Shown one piece after another: positions 10,588 through 21,801 of a DNA stretch of 64,000 nt. The stretch covers positions 73,665,292 to 73,729,291 of the forward strand of contig NC_039359.1 of assembly GCF_003573695.1 (NCBI RefSeq), given 5' to 3'. Source of the DNA: Papaver somniferum. Taxonomy: Eukaryota; Streptophyta; Magnoliopsida; Ranunculales; Papaveraceae. The position numbers were made by a program, and so were the translations under genes. Within the stretch, counting starts at the first letter, position 1. Each line of letters begins with the position of its first letter. The notes beneath the pieces were generated by a model that had not been told where the DNA came from, did no database searches, and worked only from the letters and a program-made list of their open reading frames with translations.

Positions 10588-11400
10588 TCATCCAACGCAA
10601 ATATTAAGATGGAAAATGCAAAAAGTAAACCAAAATAAAAATAAAATAAGTATACCTACTGGAATGTACAGAAATGGATCCCCAAAGATTAACAGCCTGA
10701 AAATTTGGGGATCAACCCAAAATACAGTATTTACAAACGACAGCTTCACAATTATGATATGAAAATATGGTGACATTGAAACTGTCTGAAATAAAGGATT
10801 ACCCCCAAACCTAATTTTTACTTCACATGGAAGTGAGTATAGCACATAATATGGGGATACTATTGGGACAGGGAAATTGTCAATAGGCTCATGCACGGTA
10901 TCAGAAACAGGGACGTCCTCTGGGTATTTGGATGCAAAGTATTCCAACAAAAATTTTGAAGCACATAATTCTAACCCTAAATTAGGTAACTTTTGGAAGT
11001 CTAGGGGACTAGAAACAACCTCTAAGTCGGGTGAAAGATCTTGCGAGATAGATTCTTCTAATAAATTAAACAAATCATCTACACAATCATTCACAGGGTC
11101 ATCTAAAAATTCTGTCTCGACCAGAGAGTCACTACAAGACTGATCATCATCATCATATAATTTATTACATTCCAGAATTCTTAATCTTAAGTTCAAAATA
11201 AGTGGTGTGTGTTTATAATACTTCTCATATATCTCTAGAGGAGATTCTTCACTTACCACATGTGGATCAAAAACTCCATACCATTGCCTACGCTTATATT
11301 CAGCAAGCATCATCTCAGACGAGGTTTCTTGATAATTTGACTTTCTACGCTTATATTCTGCCAGCGTCATCTTAGATGATGTATCCCCAGAAGAAGTCAT
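10588..11400 (-). CDS. Element B ORF, 270 aa, intact, function unknown
   Basis: I take ATG at 11400 as start because the frame upstream opens with TTG only. The N-terminus holds a tandem motif (SSKMTLAEYKRR, then SSEMMLAEYKRR) about 20 residues apart. A middle acidic part follows (LYDDDDQSCSDSLVETEFLDD). The C-terminal half carries the motifs shared with elements C and D: LGLELCASKFLLEYF, then YYVLYSLPCEVK, then FWVDPQIFRLLIFGD. The last 30 residues (FLYIPVGILILFLFWF...) are strongly hydrophobic and could span a membrane, or may be non-functional read-on. No catalytic motif of protease, RT or integrase is visible. The unit-2 copy is broken. Confidence 0.7.
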   Translation of the reverse strand: MTSSGDTSSKMTLAEYKRRKSNYQETSSEMMLAEYKRRQWYGVFDPHVVSEESPLEIYEKYYKHTPLILNLRLRILECNKLYDDDDQSCSDSLVETEFLDDPVNDCVDDLFNLLEESISQDLSPDLEVVSSPLDFQKLPNLGLELCASKFLLEYFASKYPEDVPVSDTVHEPIDNFPVPIVSPYYVLYSLPCEVKIRFGGNPLFQTVSMSPYFHIIIVKLSFVNTVFWVDPQIFRLLIFGDPFLYIPVGILILFLFWFTFCIFHLNICVG

Positions 11401-11510
11401 TATCCTCAAAATGTCCCTGAAAAGAAACGCATAAAAAGGAAAAAAAATCTAAAATAAATTTAAAATATTGTACAAAAAAAAAACTTAAAAATTAATATAA
11501 AAACAAATCC

Positions 11511-11525
11511 GCGTCGGCGGCGCCA
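11511..11525 (-). other. PBS of element B unit 1, tRNA-Asp type
   Basis: TGGCGCCGCCGACGC on the minus strand, three bases from the LTR end at 11529. The TGGCGCCG core is typical of Athila/Tat-type elements. Confidence 0.85.
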
Positions 11526-11528
11526 AAA

Positions 11529-13308
11529 TGATCAGATTTTTGATTATTGTTGTAGTAATATAAGATTCGAACTCTAAGACTTGTGAAGATTAAATTTAAA
11601 GGTTTAATGAAAATAATAGACAAAAGCGAGAGTTACTGGGACTAGGAGTTCACCGAATTCATAACATAAGGCTCAATTATTTATTCTCAACAATTATCGC
11701 TCAATAATTAAAACAACATGGACTCTTATTTTTTCCAAGGTAGATTCTCAAAATATTAGTTATTAATCATAAGCATGTGACATCAAACATTTTAAGCAAG
11801 TATGACCCATCAAATAAAATGATAACTAATTCATTCAAATCATAATTCTATTCTAATTAGTGCAAAAGTCAAATAGAGAATAAAATAAGTGCACCCACGT
11901 ATGAAGTTAGGCGTCCTTCAATGACCCAGTGTCGGGGTTTAGCTTCTCACAATGAAAACACACTCAAAAATATAATTCATAGCTCAAATGGTGTTTTTAT
12001 TAAAGAAAACTAATAATATAATGAATCTGCAACGCTGGAAGATTGTTACAAAATTCACCGTTACAAGAGTTGTTGCAAATTAAAATTAAACGTACCAAAT
12101 TGACTGTTACGAGTATTGTTTATAAACGACAATTCTCTGCGACAGTCAGTGGACGTCAACTATTTTCTTCTTCTTCTTCTCTGCAGCAGTAGAGAAGTTG
12201 CTCCGCGACTCTCGATTTTTCTCCCCAAACACTCGATGCCCCTCTCTGACTCATAGGAATAATTTATATACCCAACAGTCAAGAAATATTTCGAATAAAT
12301 TCTCCTAACCTCCTCAGTAATGACATTAAACTCGAGAATATTTTCGTTATTCTCACGCGATTCTGGGTTGTTTGATTTATCCCCAAAACTTCCATCCGAC
12401 AGAAAAATCCTAAGAGCATATATCCTCTCTTCAATCCCAACTTCCTATTATAACTCATAGAATCAAATCAATTACACCCGATAATATCTTCCTTGCCCTG
12501 TTTTGGATAACTACCGAAATAACCGAGTTTGCTTCTTCAAAACACGTAAAAGACGTGTGTACATAGTAAGCATATAATATTTGTTCAAATCCCATGAAAA
12601 TCTGCAATAATATCTTCCCAAAAATACAGCCATACTCCAAAAATATCTCACGGGCACGTGCATTAACCTGTTTTTCTTCCAACTCTACGTAACCTCCTGA
12701 TTCTTCGAGTTTAAACAACTTTCTATCCCTGTTTAACCGTAACAGGGTTGTATTAATCCAAATATACGAGAAAATCTCGATAATAACTCTTCAATCAATT
12801 TTCAGAAATCTTCACAAGTTTAAAACATTTTCCCGCCAAAAGTATTTTTTATCTTTTGCTTCAAATCGATCACTATAGCCAGATTCGATCAAGTTCAAAG
12901 ACCTTACCAAGCCTGTTTAACCAAAAGGAAGATACCCATTCAATTTCAGCCATAAAGTCTCACTCGAACATCTCCAAAACCCAAACCTTCATTCTGCCAC
13001 CAGTTTTCCCGCCAAAATTGAATATTCAAACGATGAAGAAGGCCTCCCTTTATACTGAGTGTTGGAGTGTGAATAGCAATACGTGTTGATTAGTAAAGAA
13101 AGTGCCCCTTAGTAATTGAGTGCCCCTTAACCAACAGTGAGAGTCCGAATAACAAATGCCCTCTGGGGTGCTTTTAACAACTTTTCGAGCAACAATATCT
13201 ACAAGACCTTATTCCCTTCAAAAGACTTAAAACAAGTTTATTAGTCATAAAATGAGGCCTAGCTAATGTAATTATGGGTGAAAACGTGTCGCACTTTCGT
13301 GCTCATCA
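11529..13308 (-). repeat. LTR 2 of element B (central, shared by both units)
   Basis: It has the same ends as LTR 1 and is 1780 bp. It serves as 3' LTR of unit 2 and 5' LTR of unit 1 on the minus strand. Confidence 0.9.
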
Positions 13309-14683
13309 AATTCCCCCACACTTACATTTTGCTATTCCTCGAGCAAAACAGAAAATTGACCCGCTACACAGCTGGTCATATAAAAAGGTAGAGAGAAAGA
13401 GACCCGCTACACAGCTGGTCATATTTTTTAATTTTTTTTTTCTTTAGACCTGCTACACAGCTGGTCATAACATGCAAGAAAAAAGAACATACCCGCTACA
13501 CAGCTGGTCATAACCCTAACAATCAAATTATTATTATTGTTTATTTTTTTATATTTTTCATCATTTTTTTTAGACCCGTTACACAGCTGGTCATAACATG
13601 AAATAAAAAGGAACAGACCCGCTACACGTCTGGTCATGATTTGCAAGGAATTTCCTGAAAAATAAAGTAAAAAGTTAACCTCTCCCACACACTTAAACAT
13701 TACATTGTCCTCAATGTAATTGAGTCATCCAACAAAAATATTAAGATGGGAAATGCAAAAAGTAAACCAAAATAAAAATAAAATAAATATACCTACTGGA
13801 ATGTACAGAAATGGATCCCCAAATATTAACAGCCTAAAAATTTGGGGATCAACCCAAAATACAGTATTTACAAACGACAACTTCACAATTATGCTATGAA
13901 AACATGGTGACATTGAAACTGTCTGAAATAGAGGATTACCCCCAAACCTAATTTTTACTTCACATGGAAGTGAGTATAGCACATAATATGGGGATACTAT
14001 TGGGACAGGGAAATTGTCAATAGGCTCCTGCACAGTATCAGAAACAGGGACGTCCTCTGGGTATTTGGATGCAAAGTATTCCAACAAAAATTTTGAAGCA
14101 CATAATTCTAACTATAAATTAAGTAACTTTTGGAAGTCTAGGGGACTAGAAACAACCTCTAAGTCGGGTGAAAGATCTTGCGAGATAGATTCTTCTAATA
14201 AATTAGACAAATCATCTACACAATCATTCACAGGGTCATCTAAAAATTTTGTCTCGACCAGAGAGTCACTACAAGACTGATCATCATCATCATATAATTT
14301 TTTACATTCCAGAATTCTCAATCTTAAGTTCAAACTAAGTGGTGTGTGTTTATAATACTTCTCATTTATCTCTAGAGGAGATTCTTCACTTACCACACGT
14401 GGATCAAAAACTCCATACCGTTTCCTACGCTTATATCCAGCAAGCGTCATCTCAGACAAGGTTTCCTGATAATTTGACTTTCTACGCTGATATTCTGCCA
14501 GCGTCATCTTAGATGACGTATCCCCAGAAGAAGTCATTATCCTCAAAATGTCCCTGAAAAGAAATAAAAAAAGAAACGCATAAAAAGGAAAAAAAATATA
14601 AAATAAACTGAAAATACTGTACAAAAAAAAAAAAAAAACCTAAAACTTTATCTAAAAACAAATCCGCGTCGGCGGCGCCAAAA
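13309..14683 (-). pseudogene. Element B internal domain, unit 2 (broken ORF)
   Basis: It parallels 10171-11528: PPT block 13309-13343, six diverged palindromes to about 13640, second PPT-like block 13681-13713, ORF, and PBS at 14666-14680. The ORF is cut by a stop near 14100-14112 (the codons after LDFQKLLNL), giving pieces at 13725-14087 and 14112-14537 that together match the intact ORF of unit 1. Confidence 0.8.
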
Positions 14684-16463
14684 TGATCAGATTTTTTATT
14701 GTTGTTGTAGTTATATAAGATTCGAACTCTAAGACTTGTGAAGATTAAATTTAAAGGTTTAATGAAAATAATAGACAAAAGAGAGAGTTACTGGGACTAG
14801 GAGTTCACCGAATTCATAACATAAGGCTCAATTATTTATTCTCAACAATTATCGCTCAATAATTAAAACAACATGGACTCTTATTTTTGCCAAGGTAGAT
14901 TCTCAAAATATTAGTTATTAATCGTAAGCATGGGACATCAAACATTTTAAGAAAGTATGACCCATCAAATAAAATGATAACTAATTAATTCAAATCATAA
15001 TTCTATTTTAATTAGTGCAAAAGTCAAAGAGAGAATAAAATAAGTTCACCCATGTATGAAGTTCGGCTTCCTCCGTCGACCCAGTGTCGGGGTTTAGCTT
15101 CTCATGATGAAAACACATTCAAAAATATAATTCATAGCTAAAATGGTGTTTTTATTAAAAAAACTAATAATATAATGAATCTGCAACGCTGGAAGATCGT
15201 TACAAAAGTCACAGTTACAAGAGTTGTTGCAAATTCAAATTAAACGTACCAAACTGATTGTTACGAGTACTGTTTATAAACGACAGTTCTCTTCGACAGT
15301 CAGTGGACATCAATTGTTTTCTTCTTCTTCTCTGCAGCAGCAGAGAAGTTGCTCTATGACTCTCGATTTTTCTCCCCAAACACTCGATACCCCTCTCTGA
15401 CTCCTAGGAATCATTTAGATACCCAACAGTCAGGAAATATTTCAAATAAATACTCATAATCTCCTTAGTAATGACATTAAACTCGGGAATATTTTGTTTA
15501 TTCTCACGCGATTCTGAGTTGTTTGATTTATCCCCAAAACTTCCATCCGACAGAAAAATCCTAAGAGAATATCTTCTCTTCAATCCTAACTTCCTATTAT
15601 AACTCAGAGAATCAAATCAATTACACCCGATAATATCTTCCTTGCCCTGTTTTGCATAACTACCGAAAATAACCGAGTTTTCTTCTTCAAAACACGTAAA
15701 AGACGTGTGTACATAGTGAGCATATAATATTTGTTCAAATCCCATGAAAATCTGCAATAATATCTTCCCAAAAATACAGCCAATACTCCAAAAATATCTC
15801 ACGGGAACGTGCATTAACCTGTTTTTCTTCCAATTCCACGTAACCTCCTGATTCTTCGAGTTTAAACAACTTGCTATCCCTTTTTAACCGTAACACGGTT
15901 GTATTAATCCAAATATACGAGAAAATCTCGATAATAACTCTTCAATCAATTTTCAGAAATCTTCACAGGTTTAAAACATTTTCCCGCCAAAAGTATTTTT
16001 TTTATCTTTTGCTTCAAATCGATCACTGTAGCCAAATTCGATCAAGTTCAAAGACCTTTCCAAGCCTGTTTAACCAAAAGGAAGATACCCATTCAATTTC
16101 AGCCATTAAGTCTCACTCGAACACCTCCAAAATCCAAACCCTAATTCTTCCACCATTTTTCCTGCCAAAATTGAACATTCAAACGAAGAAGAAGGTCCCC
16201 CCTTATCCTGAGTGCTGGAGTGTGAATAGCAATAGGTGCTGATTAGTTTAAAAAAGGTGCCCCTTAGTAATTGAGTGCCCCTTAACCAATAGTGAGAGTC
16301 CGAATAACAAATGCCTTCCGGGGTGCTTTTAACAACTTTTCGATCAACATTATCTACAAGAGCTTATTCCCTTCAACAAACTTAAAACAAGTTTATTAGC
16401 CATAAAATGAGGCCTAGCTAATGTAATTATGGGTGAAAACGTGTCGCACTTTCGTGCTCATCA
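14684..16463 (-). repeat. LTR 3 of element B (5'-most on minus strand)
   Basis: 1780 bp with TGATCAG/GCTCATCA ends. It shares the AAACGTACC segment with LTR 2 but not with LTR 1. Confidence 0.9.
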
Positions 16464-17080
16464 CATCTCCATGTCACTTTAGTTGATCAATCATGTGAGA
16501 AACTGAGTGGTGAATTTGTTAGAAAAACACCAAAGAAGAACGTATTTGCAGAACGAATGATGAAGAGGATGGTCAGTCCTTCGACGATAGTAAAGTGCGG
16601 GACTAATAGGCTGGTTCAGATGATTTTTCTGAATGCAACTACTGGTATAATGAATATGCAGTATGCAAGCACAACAACTACTAAACCAATGGGCCAGAAT
16701 GGAAGAAAAAGGAGAATGGTTGGTTGCTTGGAAGGATTCAATGGAGAGGTTGTTTCCTGAAACAGAAGATAGTGACCAGAGATTAATATGTTCATATTTT
16801 ATAGACGAGAAGAAGGAGTCGATGCTTATTGTTGGTGTAACTAAGCTCAGTACTAGAAGCGAAGATTTGGGTTTTTTTTATGACCGCGGGAAGTCAGCTA
16901 GATGTTACGCAAGGATATTAGAGAATGAGATCGAGATGACTAAGATAGAAATTAAATTTTAATTCGCGGAACATAAAAGTTAATGGGTCTTTAACCTAAG
17001 TAAAGCAAGAAGGCTCAACAGGGAACATGAGGGTCTCACCTTCAGTTTAGAGATTACACAGGAGTTTCAGCTTCCTAAAC
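16464..17080 (+). pseudogene. 3' internal part of element F
   Basis: This resumes element F after the B insertion. The longest frame (16663-16962) reads QQLLNQWARMEEKGEWLVAW, then a mixed acidic stretch, with no recognised domain. An overlapping frame at 16557-16760 is also featureless. The sequence leads into the PPT at 17081. Confidence 0.45.
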
Positions 17081-17091
17081 TGGGGGAGCCA
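17081..17091 (+). promoter_or_regulatory. PPT of element F
   Basis: TGGGGGAGCCA immediately precedes the LTR start TGATACAGG. Confidence 0.75.
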
Positions 17092-17624
17092 TGATACAGG
17101 AGTATCTTAGCAACATTTGAGCTATACTATGGCTAGAGAGTGTCTAGAAGATACTAGATGTTGGTCGACTAGTTTATTTGATCAACAAGACTTGAGGTTT
17201 CCTTACTTAGATTAGGATTCCTAGTTTAGATGAGTTCTAAAACTCATAGATTTATTTCTTTTCTAGCAAATTTACACCCATATAAAAGGAGGAGACTTGT
17301 AGGTTAGAAGGGTAGATAAAATCTCCGAGAGAAGAACCCATTGAAGGTTTGTAAAAGAGTATTTTTATTTCAAGAAATAAAGAAGAAGAAGTTAGCAGGT
17401 GGAGAGAAAAAAGTGAGAGAGTGCAGCCATAGTTTTGGTTTGTAATAGAGTTGTTCTTTCACAGTTTAAAGAAGAAGAAGTTAAGTAATAGAACAAGAAG
17501 CAGTTAGCAGTTAACAGCAACAATTGTGTTATTTACTTTCTGTTATTATTGTTTTCTTTGTGTTCTCTTAATCACTTCTACAAAGAAGCACTGACTCTAG
17601 GTACCCTTGATCGATTACGTATCA
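17092..17624 (+). repeat. 3' LTR of element F, 533 bp, complete
   Basis: TGATACAGG at the start and ACGTATCA at the end. A CATATAAAAGG TATA-like box is at about 17279-17289. Its last 160 bp repeat 6656-6819. Confidence 0.85.
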
Positions 17625-19173
17625 CCATGGATATAAAAGTTCATGAACCGATTCAAGTGAATCAAATCATCTTTGCTTCAATTGTATGTTGTGTAGTACA
17701 TGAGATTTTCTTGCAATTGAACAACTCTCTAACTAGTTCATTTGAAGTCATTTGAACTAGTTATGGTGAAGAAGAACATGGTTGATATGAAATGTTCATA
17801 TGGCTAACCATTTGGTTAACTGTTGTTGATCCAACAAGTGCATACGTTTGGGTACGGTTAACAAACCTAGAAGCGTGCATCGTCAAGTGTGTATAACAAG
17901 CTAAGTTTTCGATCTAACGGTTGAGAAATATTATCCTTAATCTAAATCAGGTTTTCATCTAACGGTAAATATTGAATGCTTTGTTACTAAGCTAACATTG
18001 ATTGCAAACCCTGATTTGAAAGACTATATAAATGAGACATATAGTATTGTGAAAAACTAATCCCCACACCTTAAGTGTGATACTAGTTTGCGTGCTAGAG
18101 TCGATTTTCCTTTAACCTTTGGTTTTATTCTTCTAAAACCAAGTTAACGACTTAAGGACTTCATTGGGATTGTGAATCCAGACCGATACTACTTTTATCG
18201 TAGTTGTGTGATATGATCTTGCATCTTCTACTGTACGAGTACAATCAGATTGATTGGCTTGAGATTGATATCTCCGATAGGCAAGATATAAAAAGTAATC
18301 ACAAACATCTTCGTCTCATTGTTTGTGATTCTGCAACATCTTGTTTCGCTACCATACAATTAATATTGTAGTGAGGTGATTGATAACTCTAGGATGTTCT
18401 TCGGGAATATAAGACCGGATTATCGATTGGTTCCTGTTCACCTTGATTATTATCAAAAGACGGAACAAAACCTTTAGGGTTTATCTGTGGGAGACAGATT
18501 GATCCTTTGATAAACTTGTCTGTGGGAGACAGATTTGTTTATTATCAAAGCCTGTGATTTTGGGTCATAGCAACTCTTAGTTGTGGGTGAGATCATCTAA
18601 GGGAATCAAGTGCGCACTATCCTGCTGGGATCAGAGGTAGGAGCATAACTGTACCTTGGATCAGTGGGGATTGATTGGGGTTCAACTACAGTCCAGTCCG
18701 AAGTTATCTTGGAGTAGGCTAGTGTCTGTACTGGCTTAATACAATGTGTGTTCAATCTGGACTAGGTCCCGGGGTTTTTCTGCATTTGCGGTTTCCTCGT
18801 TAACAAAATTCTTATGTCTGTGTTATTTCTATTTCCGCATTATATTGTTTATCTTTATAATTGAAATAATACAGGTTGTGCGTTGTAGATCATCAATTAG
18901 AATATCCAACCTTTGGTTTTTGATTTAAATTGATTGATCCTTGGATATTGGTCTTTGGTACCATCCAAGTTGTTCCTTGTGTTTGATTAAAGACTCGTTG
19001 ATTTCTATTAGCTCGAGTAAATCAAAACAAGAGAGAGATATTAACTGCTTGAGATACTTTTACCTAGATTGAGTATGACTGTCTAGTTTATTCTATAGAA
19101 AGTATTTCCGAGTTAGTCCATACAGATTGCTAAGCGAAATATTGGGTGGTGTAGTTAGACCCCCGCGTTTTCA
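17625..19173 (+). repeat. 3' LTR remnant of the family-A element (copy A4)
   Basis: It matches A1 from 3357 to 4889: ATAAAAGTTCATGAACCGATTC at the left end and CCCCCGCGTTTTCA at the right. The first ~920 bp are missing because of the F insertion and the deletion to its left. The PMD pseudogene resumes at 19174. Confidence 0.85.
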
Positions 19174-20794
19174 GCAAGGGGAAAGTACCCAAGGGAGATA
19201 TAGCTGAATTCATAGATGTGGCCAAGGATTTTGTGTCGTTTCCTTATCAAGATGGTTGATCGGGTCCAACGCATTATGATTTCACCACGTCTTTGACATA
19301 GAGCTGGACTCGACAAAACCCTTGGTGGAGTCAAATTTCGATTCGGTGATGGCGGTGTTTCCTGGTTATCTTCCTGGTTTCCATGTTGGTAAGTTTATTG
19401 CCATGTCTTATAATCCTGACCGTACGGCTCGGCAAGTCGGGTTTGACCAGGGAATCCCCTGAAGGTTCCCTCCCTAGGGAAGCTCTGATATTGGGGATGT
19501 CATCGCCAGTTTTGGTCGTTTATCTTCAAAGTTCCGGTATGTTTGGGTGATCGAGGAATCGACTTTTTGTTTAGGCAACCTATCCCTGAGCTCCCTTTAG
19601 CAGTCACTGAAGGTGCCCACAAATACCAACTTTTCATGCGTCGTCGAGATTTGAATTTCATTTTGCAATAACTGTCTCCTCCTCACGAATTAACTTATGA
19701 AGACCTTCGAGCGCTTCACGTATCCGGCAGGATCAAACTTGAAGACACCGTAGCTGCCATGCATCGCCTCATTCCCGCTACCAAGGGTCTTCTTTTAGAG
19801 ACCATGGTGACTTCTTGGACTCCTCCCGAAGGTTGTGACCCCATAAGGACGAATAAAGTATCAAAGTCACTTTCTGACCGCAACCCCCCCCCCCCCGACT
19901 GGATGTGCCTAGGCCAGCTGTTATTCCTTTGGCGGCACAGGTACTTGTCGCCCTCTCGCATATTCTTTATTATTCATATATTTTATTTTTCTTATTAAAA
20001 GCAAGTAGCGGGAATTATATCCCCAGGAATCTCTTCTATCCAATCTTGTGGGGTTGGAAGGCCACTTCTTACGTAATGAAGGAGTACCTGAACATACATG
20101 AGAGTGATTGGACTTAGAAGAGCCTTGTTAAGAAGGCCAGGCGAGAAGCATCTAAATTGTCTGCTCCGCGCCCTTGTTCTTCTGCTAATATCTCATCCCT
20201 ACAACCTCGGCAGGCTCGTCGGAGAAGCGTGTCACAGCCTCCCAAGAGTATTAGTGGCAGTCCGACCCCCCTCATTTGTAGACCAGTTGAGGAATATTGG
20301 GGTCAATCTTTCCGAGTGGACCAGTTGGGTATCCCCGCGTCTTCACGTATTGTCAGTTCACCCTCTTCGGGCCGAGACTGTTCGTGTTAGAGGAGAACCT
20401 CCGGTGTCTCCTAGTGTAGTTTTGCTATCGATGAGCCTGTCTGGGTTTAACCGGTCAGTTTTTGGTGGATCCTCATCCCACGAGGAACCACCCGTTGGTG
20501 ATTCTGAAGGTAATTTATACATCCTGCTATTTAATACGTGTCTTCATTTTTATCATTATTCTCTCCTCTCTTTTTTTTTTTTTTTTATAAATCTGAGTTA
20601 TTCTTCGCAATGGTGTTCATCTCACATTTTCAGGCTCCGCTAGTGACTCCGAATCATCTTCTGGTTATTACACGTCTCATCGTAAACCTGCTGATCTTCC
20701 GCTTGATTCATCAATTCCTGAGGTTAGTCTCTTGTCTTTTCTCTTACATTGTATTTTCGCTTGCTTGTTAAAACTTCGCCTTTAGCACTAGGAT
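19174..20794 (+). pseudogene. PMD pseudogene, 3' portion
   Basis: Reading frames pick up where 2437 ended: KGDIAEFIDVAKDFVSFPY, then a stop, then SVMAVFPGYLPGFHVGKFIA and SYNPDRTARQVGFDQGIP, the typical PMD signature of a Y-P-xR...RQxGxDQ-xP segment. Several stops and frame changes show decay. Further right there are intron-like boundaries: GAAG/GTAATT near 20508, ATTTTCAG/GCTCCG at 20632, CCTGAG/GTTAGT near 20720 and CTTTAG near 20785. The gene was therefore spliced before it died. A run of 13 C at 19884-19896 interrupts the frame. Confidence 0.7.
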
Positions 20795-21538
20795 ATGGGT
20801 AACAAGCGCAAAGAGACCGCTAAACTTGAAGGCCCCGAAACGGAGGGCGTGCGGCGTGTAGTCCCTGGTGGTGACGGGTCTACTAAACTCGCTCAGTTGG
20901 ATGGTAGTGGTTCTTACTTAGCCACTCCTTTGGAGAAACGGGCTGGTGTTCCTGACATACCAGCCGTCCCCATCGTGCCAGCAAACCCCGAGGATGCGCC
21001 GCTTCGTTTCCCTTTAGTAGTGAGTGCTGTGAAGGCTGGGGTAGATCCTTCCACCCATACACTAGTCCACGTCTTTTGGGTTCCAACTGCTTTCGCCGCT
21101 ACCTACAGGGAAATTGTGGAGTGTGGTGGCGGTCACATGGTGAGGGCGGATCTTCTGGACAGTCGCACTTTGTGCTACATGGCTAAAAACCTCTTGGAAG
21201 TCGCCGACCATCTCATGCGGGTAGGGGATGATCATGTTGATGCTACGACAATGTGTGGCTGGGAGACTACCATGCGGTCAGCAGTCAACATTAAATTCCC
21301 GATAGGGTGGTTGGAAGAATTTTTGGTGAAGGTGAAAAGTCGTAATGACCCTCGTGTTCTCTTTACGAGTCAGAATTCAAAGCTAGAGGAGGAGCTAGTG
21401 AAACGTTCCAAGACTACTGACAACAGGAAGAAAGCGCCGAATCAGTTGGTTGTTGATGTGGGGGTGGCTAGCGACGAAGTGATCCGGGCTGAGACCGTGG
21501 AGGAAGCAGCTCGCGTGGAACTTGAGGGGAAACGATAG
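20795..21538 (+). pseudogene. C-terminal exon of the PMD pseudogene, open for 247 codons
   Basis: This frame is open with ATG at 20795 and has no stop, but its neighbours are broken, so it is unlikely to make a whole protein. The end is charged and helical (NSKLEEELVKRSKTTDNRKK, then DEVIRAETVEEAARVELEGK), like the coiled-coil tails that follow PMD domains. The segment between (TLVHVFWVPTAFAATYREIV, then GWETTMRSAVNIKFPIGWLE) matches nothing I know. Codon use is GC-richer than the surrounding transposons. Confidence 0.5.
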
Positions 21539-21771
21539 GATTTTTCCGCGTTTCATTCCTCTTAATGCACTGTTTTATTTACCTTTTTGTTTAGTTGTGT
21601 TGAACCTCTCATATCTCTTGGATAATTTTCGTTGTTGATGTTTTTTCCTTTTTGTTGTGGCATATTAATATTGTGTTTTTTTGGTGTTAATTTTATTAGC
21701 GTCGCTTAAGTTTTTCACCCTTGACTCCATGATTTAGTGATGCGTTGGCTGCTCATGCTTACTGCTCCCCT

Positions 21772-21799
21772 CCCCCCCCCCCCCCCCCCCCTTTTTTTT
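21772..21799. repeat. C20T8 homopolymer tract
   Basis: Twenty C followed by eight T. Exact length is likely to vary or be mis-called. Confidence 0.9.
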
Positions 21800-21801
21800 G
21801 A

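Larger units (their letters stand above)
8381..16463 (-). mobile_element. Element B: dimeric RT-less gypsy-type LTR element (LTR-int-LTR-int-LTR)
   Basis: Three near-identical LTRs (8381-10170, 11529-13308, 14684-16463) alternate with two internal domains of 1358 and 1375 bp. On the minus strand each internal domain begins with a PBS TGGCGCCGCCGACGC (tRNA-Asp type, as in Athila/Tat elements) and ends with a PPT next to the following LTR. Each unit has one ORF of unknown function and no pol motifs. The flanks GGTCT and CATCT agree at only three of five bases, so the target duplication is weak. A tandem dimer sharing a central LTR is the expected product of unequal recombination between LTRs of two copies. 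The host sequence is element F. Confidence 0.85.
6656..17624 (+). mobile_element. Element F: pol-less tRNA-iMet-primed LTR retroelement, interrupted by element B
   Basis: F has a truncated 5' LTR (6656-6819), a PBS at 6822-6834, a non-pol coding region, a PPT (17081-17091) and a complete 533-bp 3' LTR (17092-17624) with TGATAC...GTATCA ends. Removing B (8381-16463) leaves about 2.9 kb including LTRs. No protease, integrase, RT or RNase H motif is present, so F is a non-autonomous element of the LARD/TRIM kind. It lies inside the 3' LTR of the family-A element: the flank CCATGG at 17625 is the family-A LTR position equivalent to 3357. Confidence 0.75.
2438..19173 (+). mobile_element. SIRE-like Ty1/copia element (family A), carrying nested elements F and B
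   Basis: The 5' LTR is complete at 2438-4889 and is followed by a tRNA-iMet primer site at 4892-4903. The 3' LTR survives only as 17625-19173. Flanks are GAAAG (2433-2437) and GCAAG (19174-19178), a 5-bp target duplication with one mismatch. Across the insertion the PMD pseudogene is continuous, which supports one insertion event. The internal region keeps only about 1.8 kb (4890-6655) and no reverse transcriptase. Element F sits next to it with a truncated 5' LTR, so a deletion has probably removed pol, the left half of the 3' LTR and the start of F together. Confidence 0.72.

Noticed and set aside
8376..16468. Target site duplication for the whole B dimer
   Set aside because: GGTCT and CATCT match at three of five bases only, too weak to claim.
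20098..20643. 181-codon frame as a separate gene
   Set aside because: It crosses the intron-like boundary near 20508 and reads out of phase with PMD-type sequence; it belongs to the pseudogene region.
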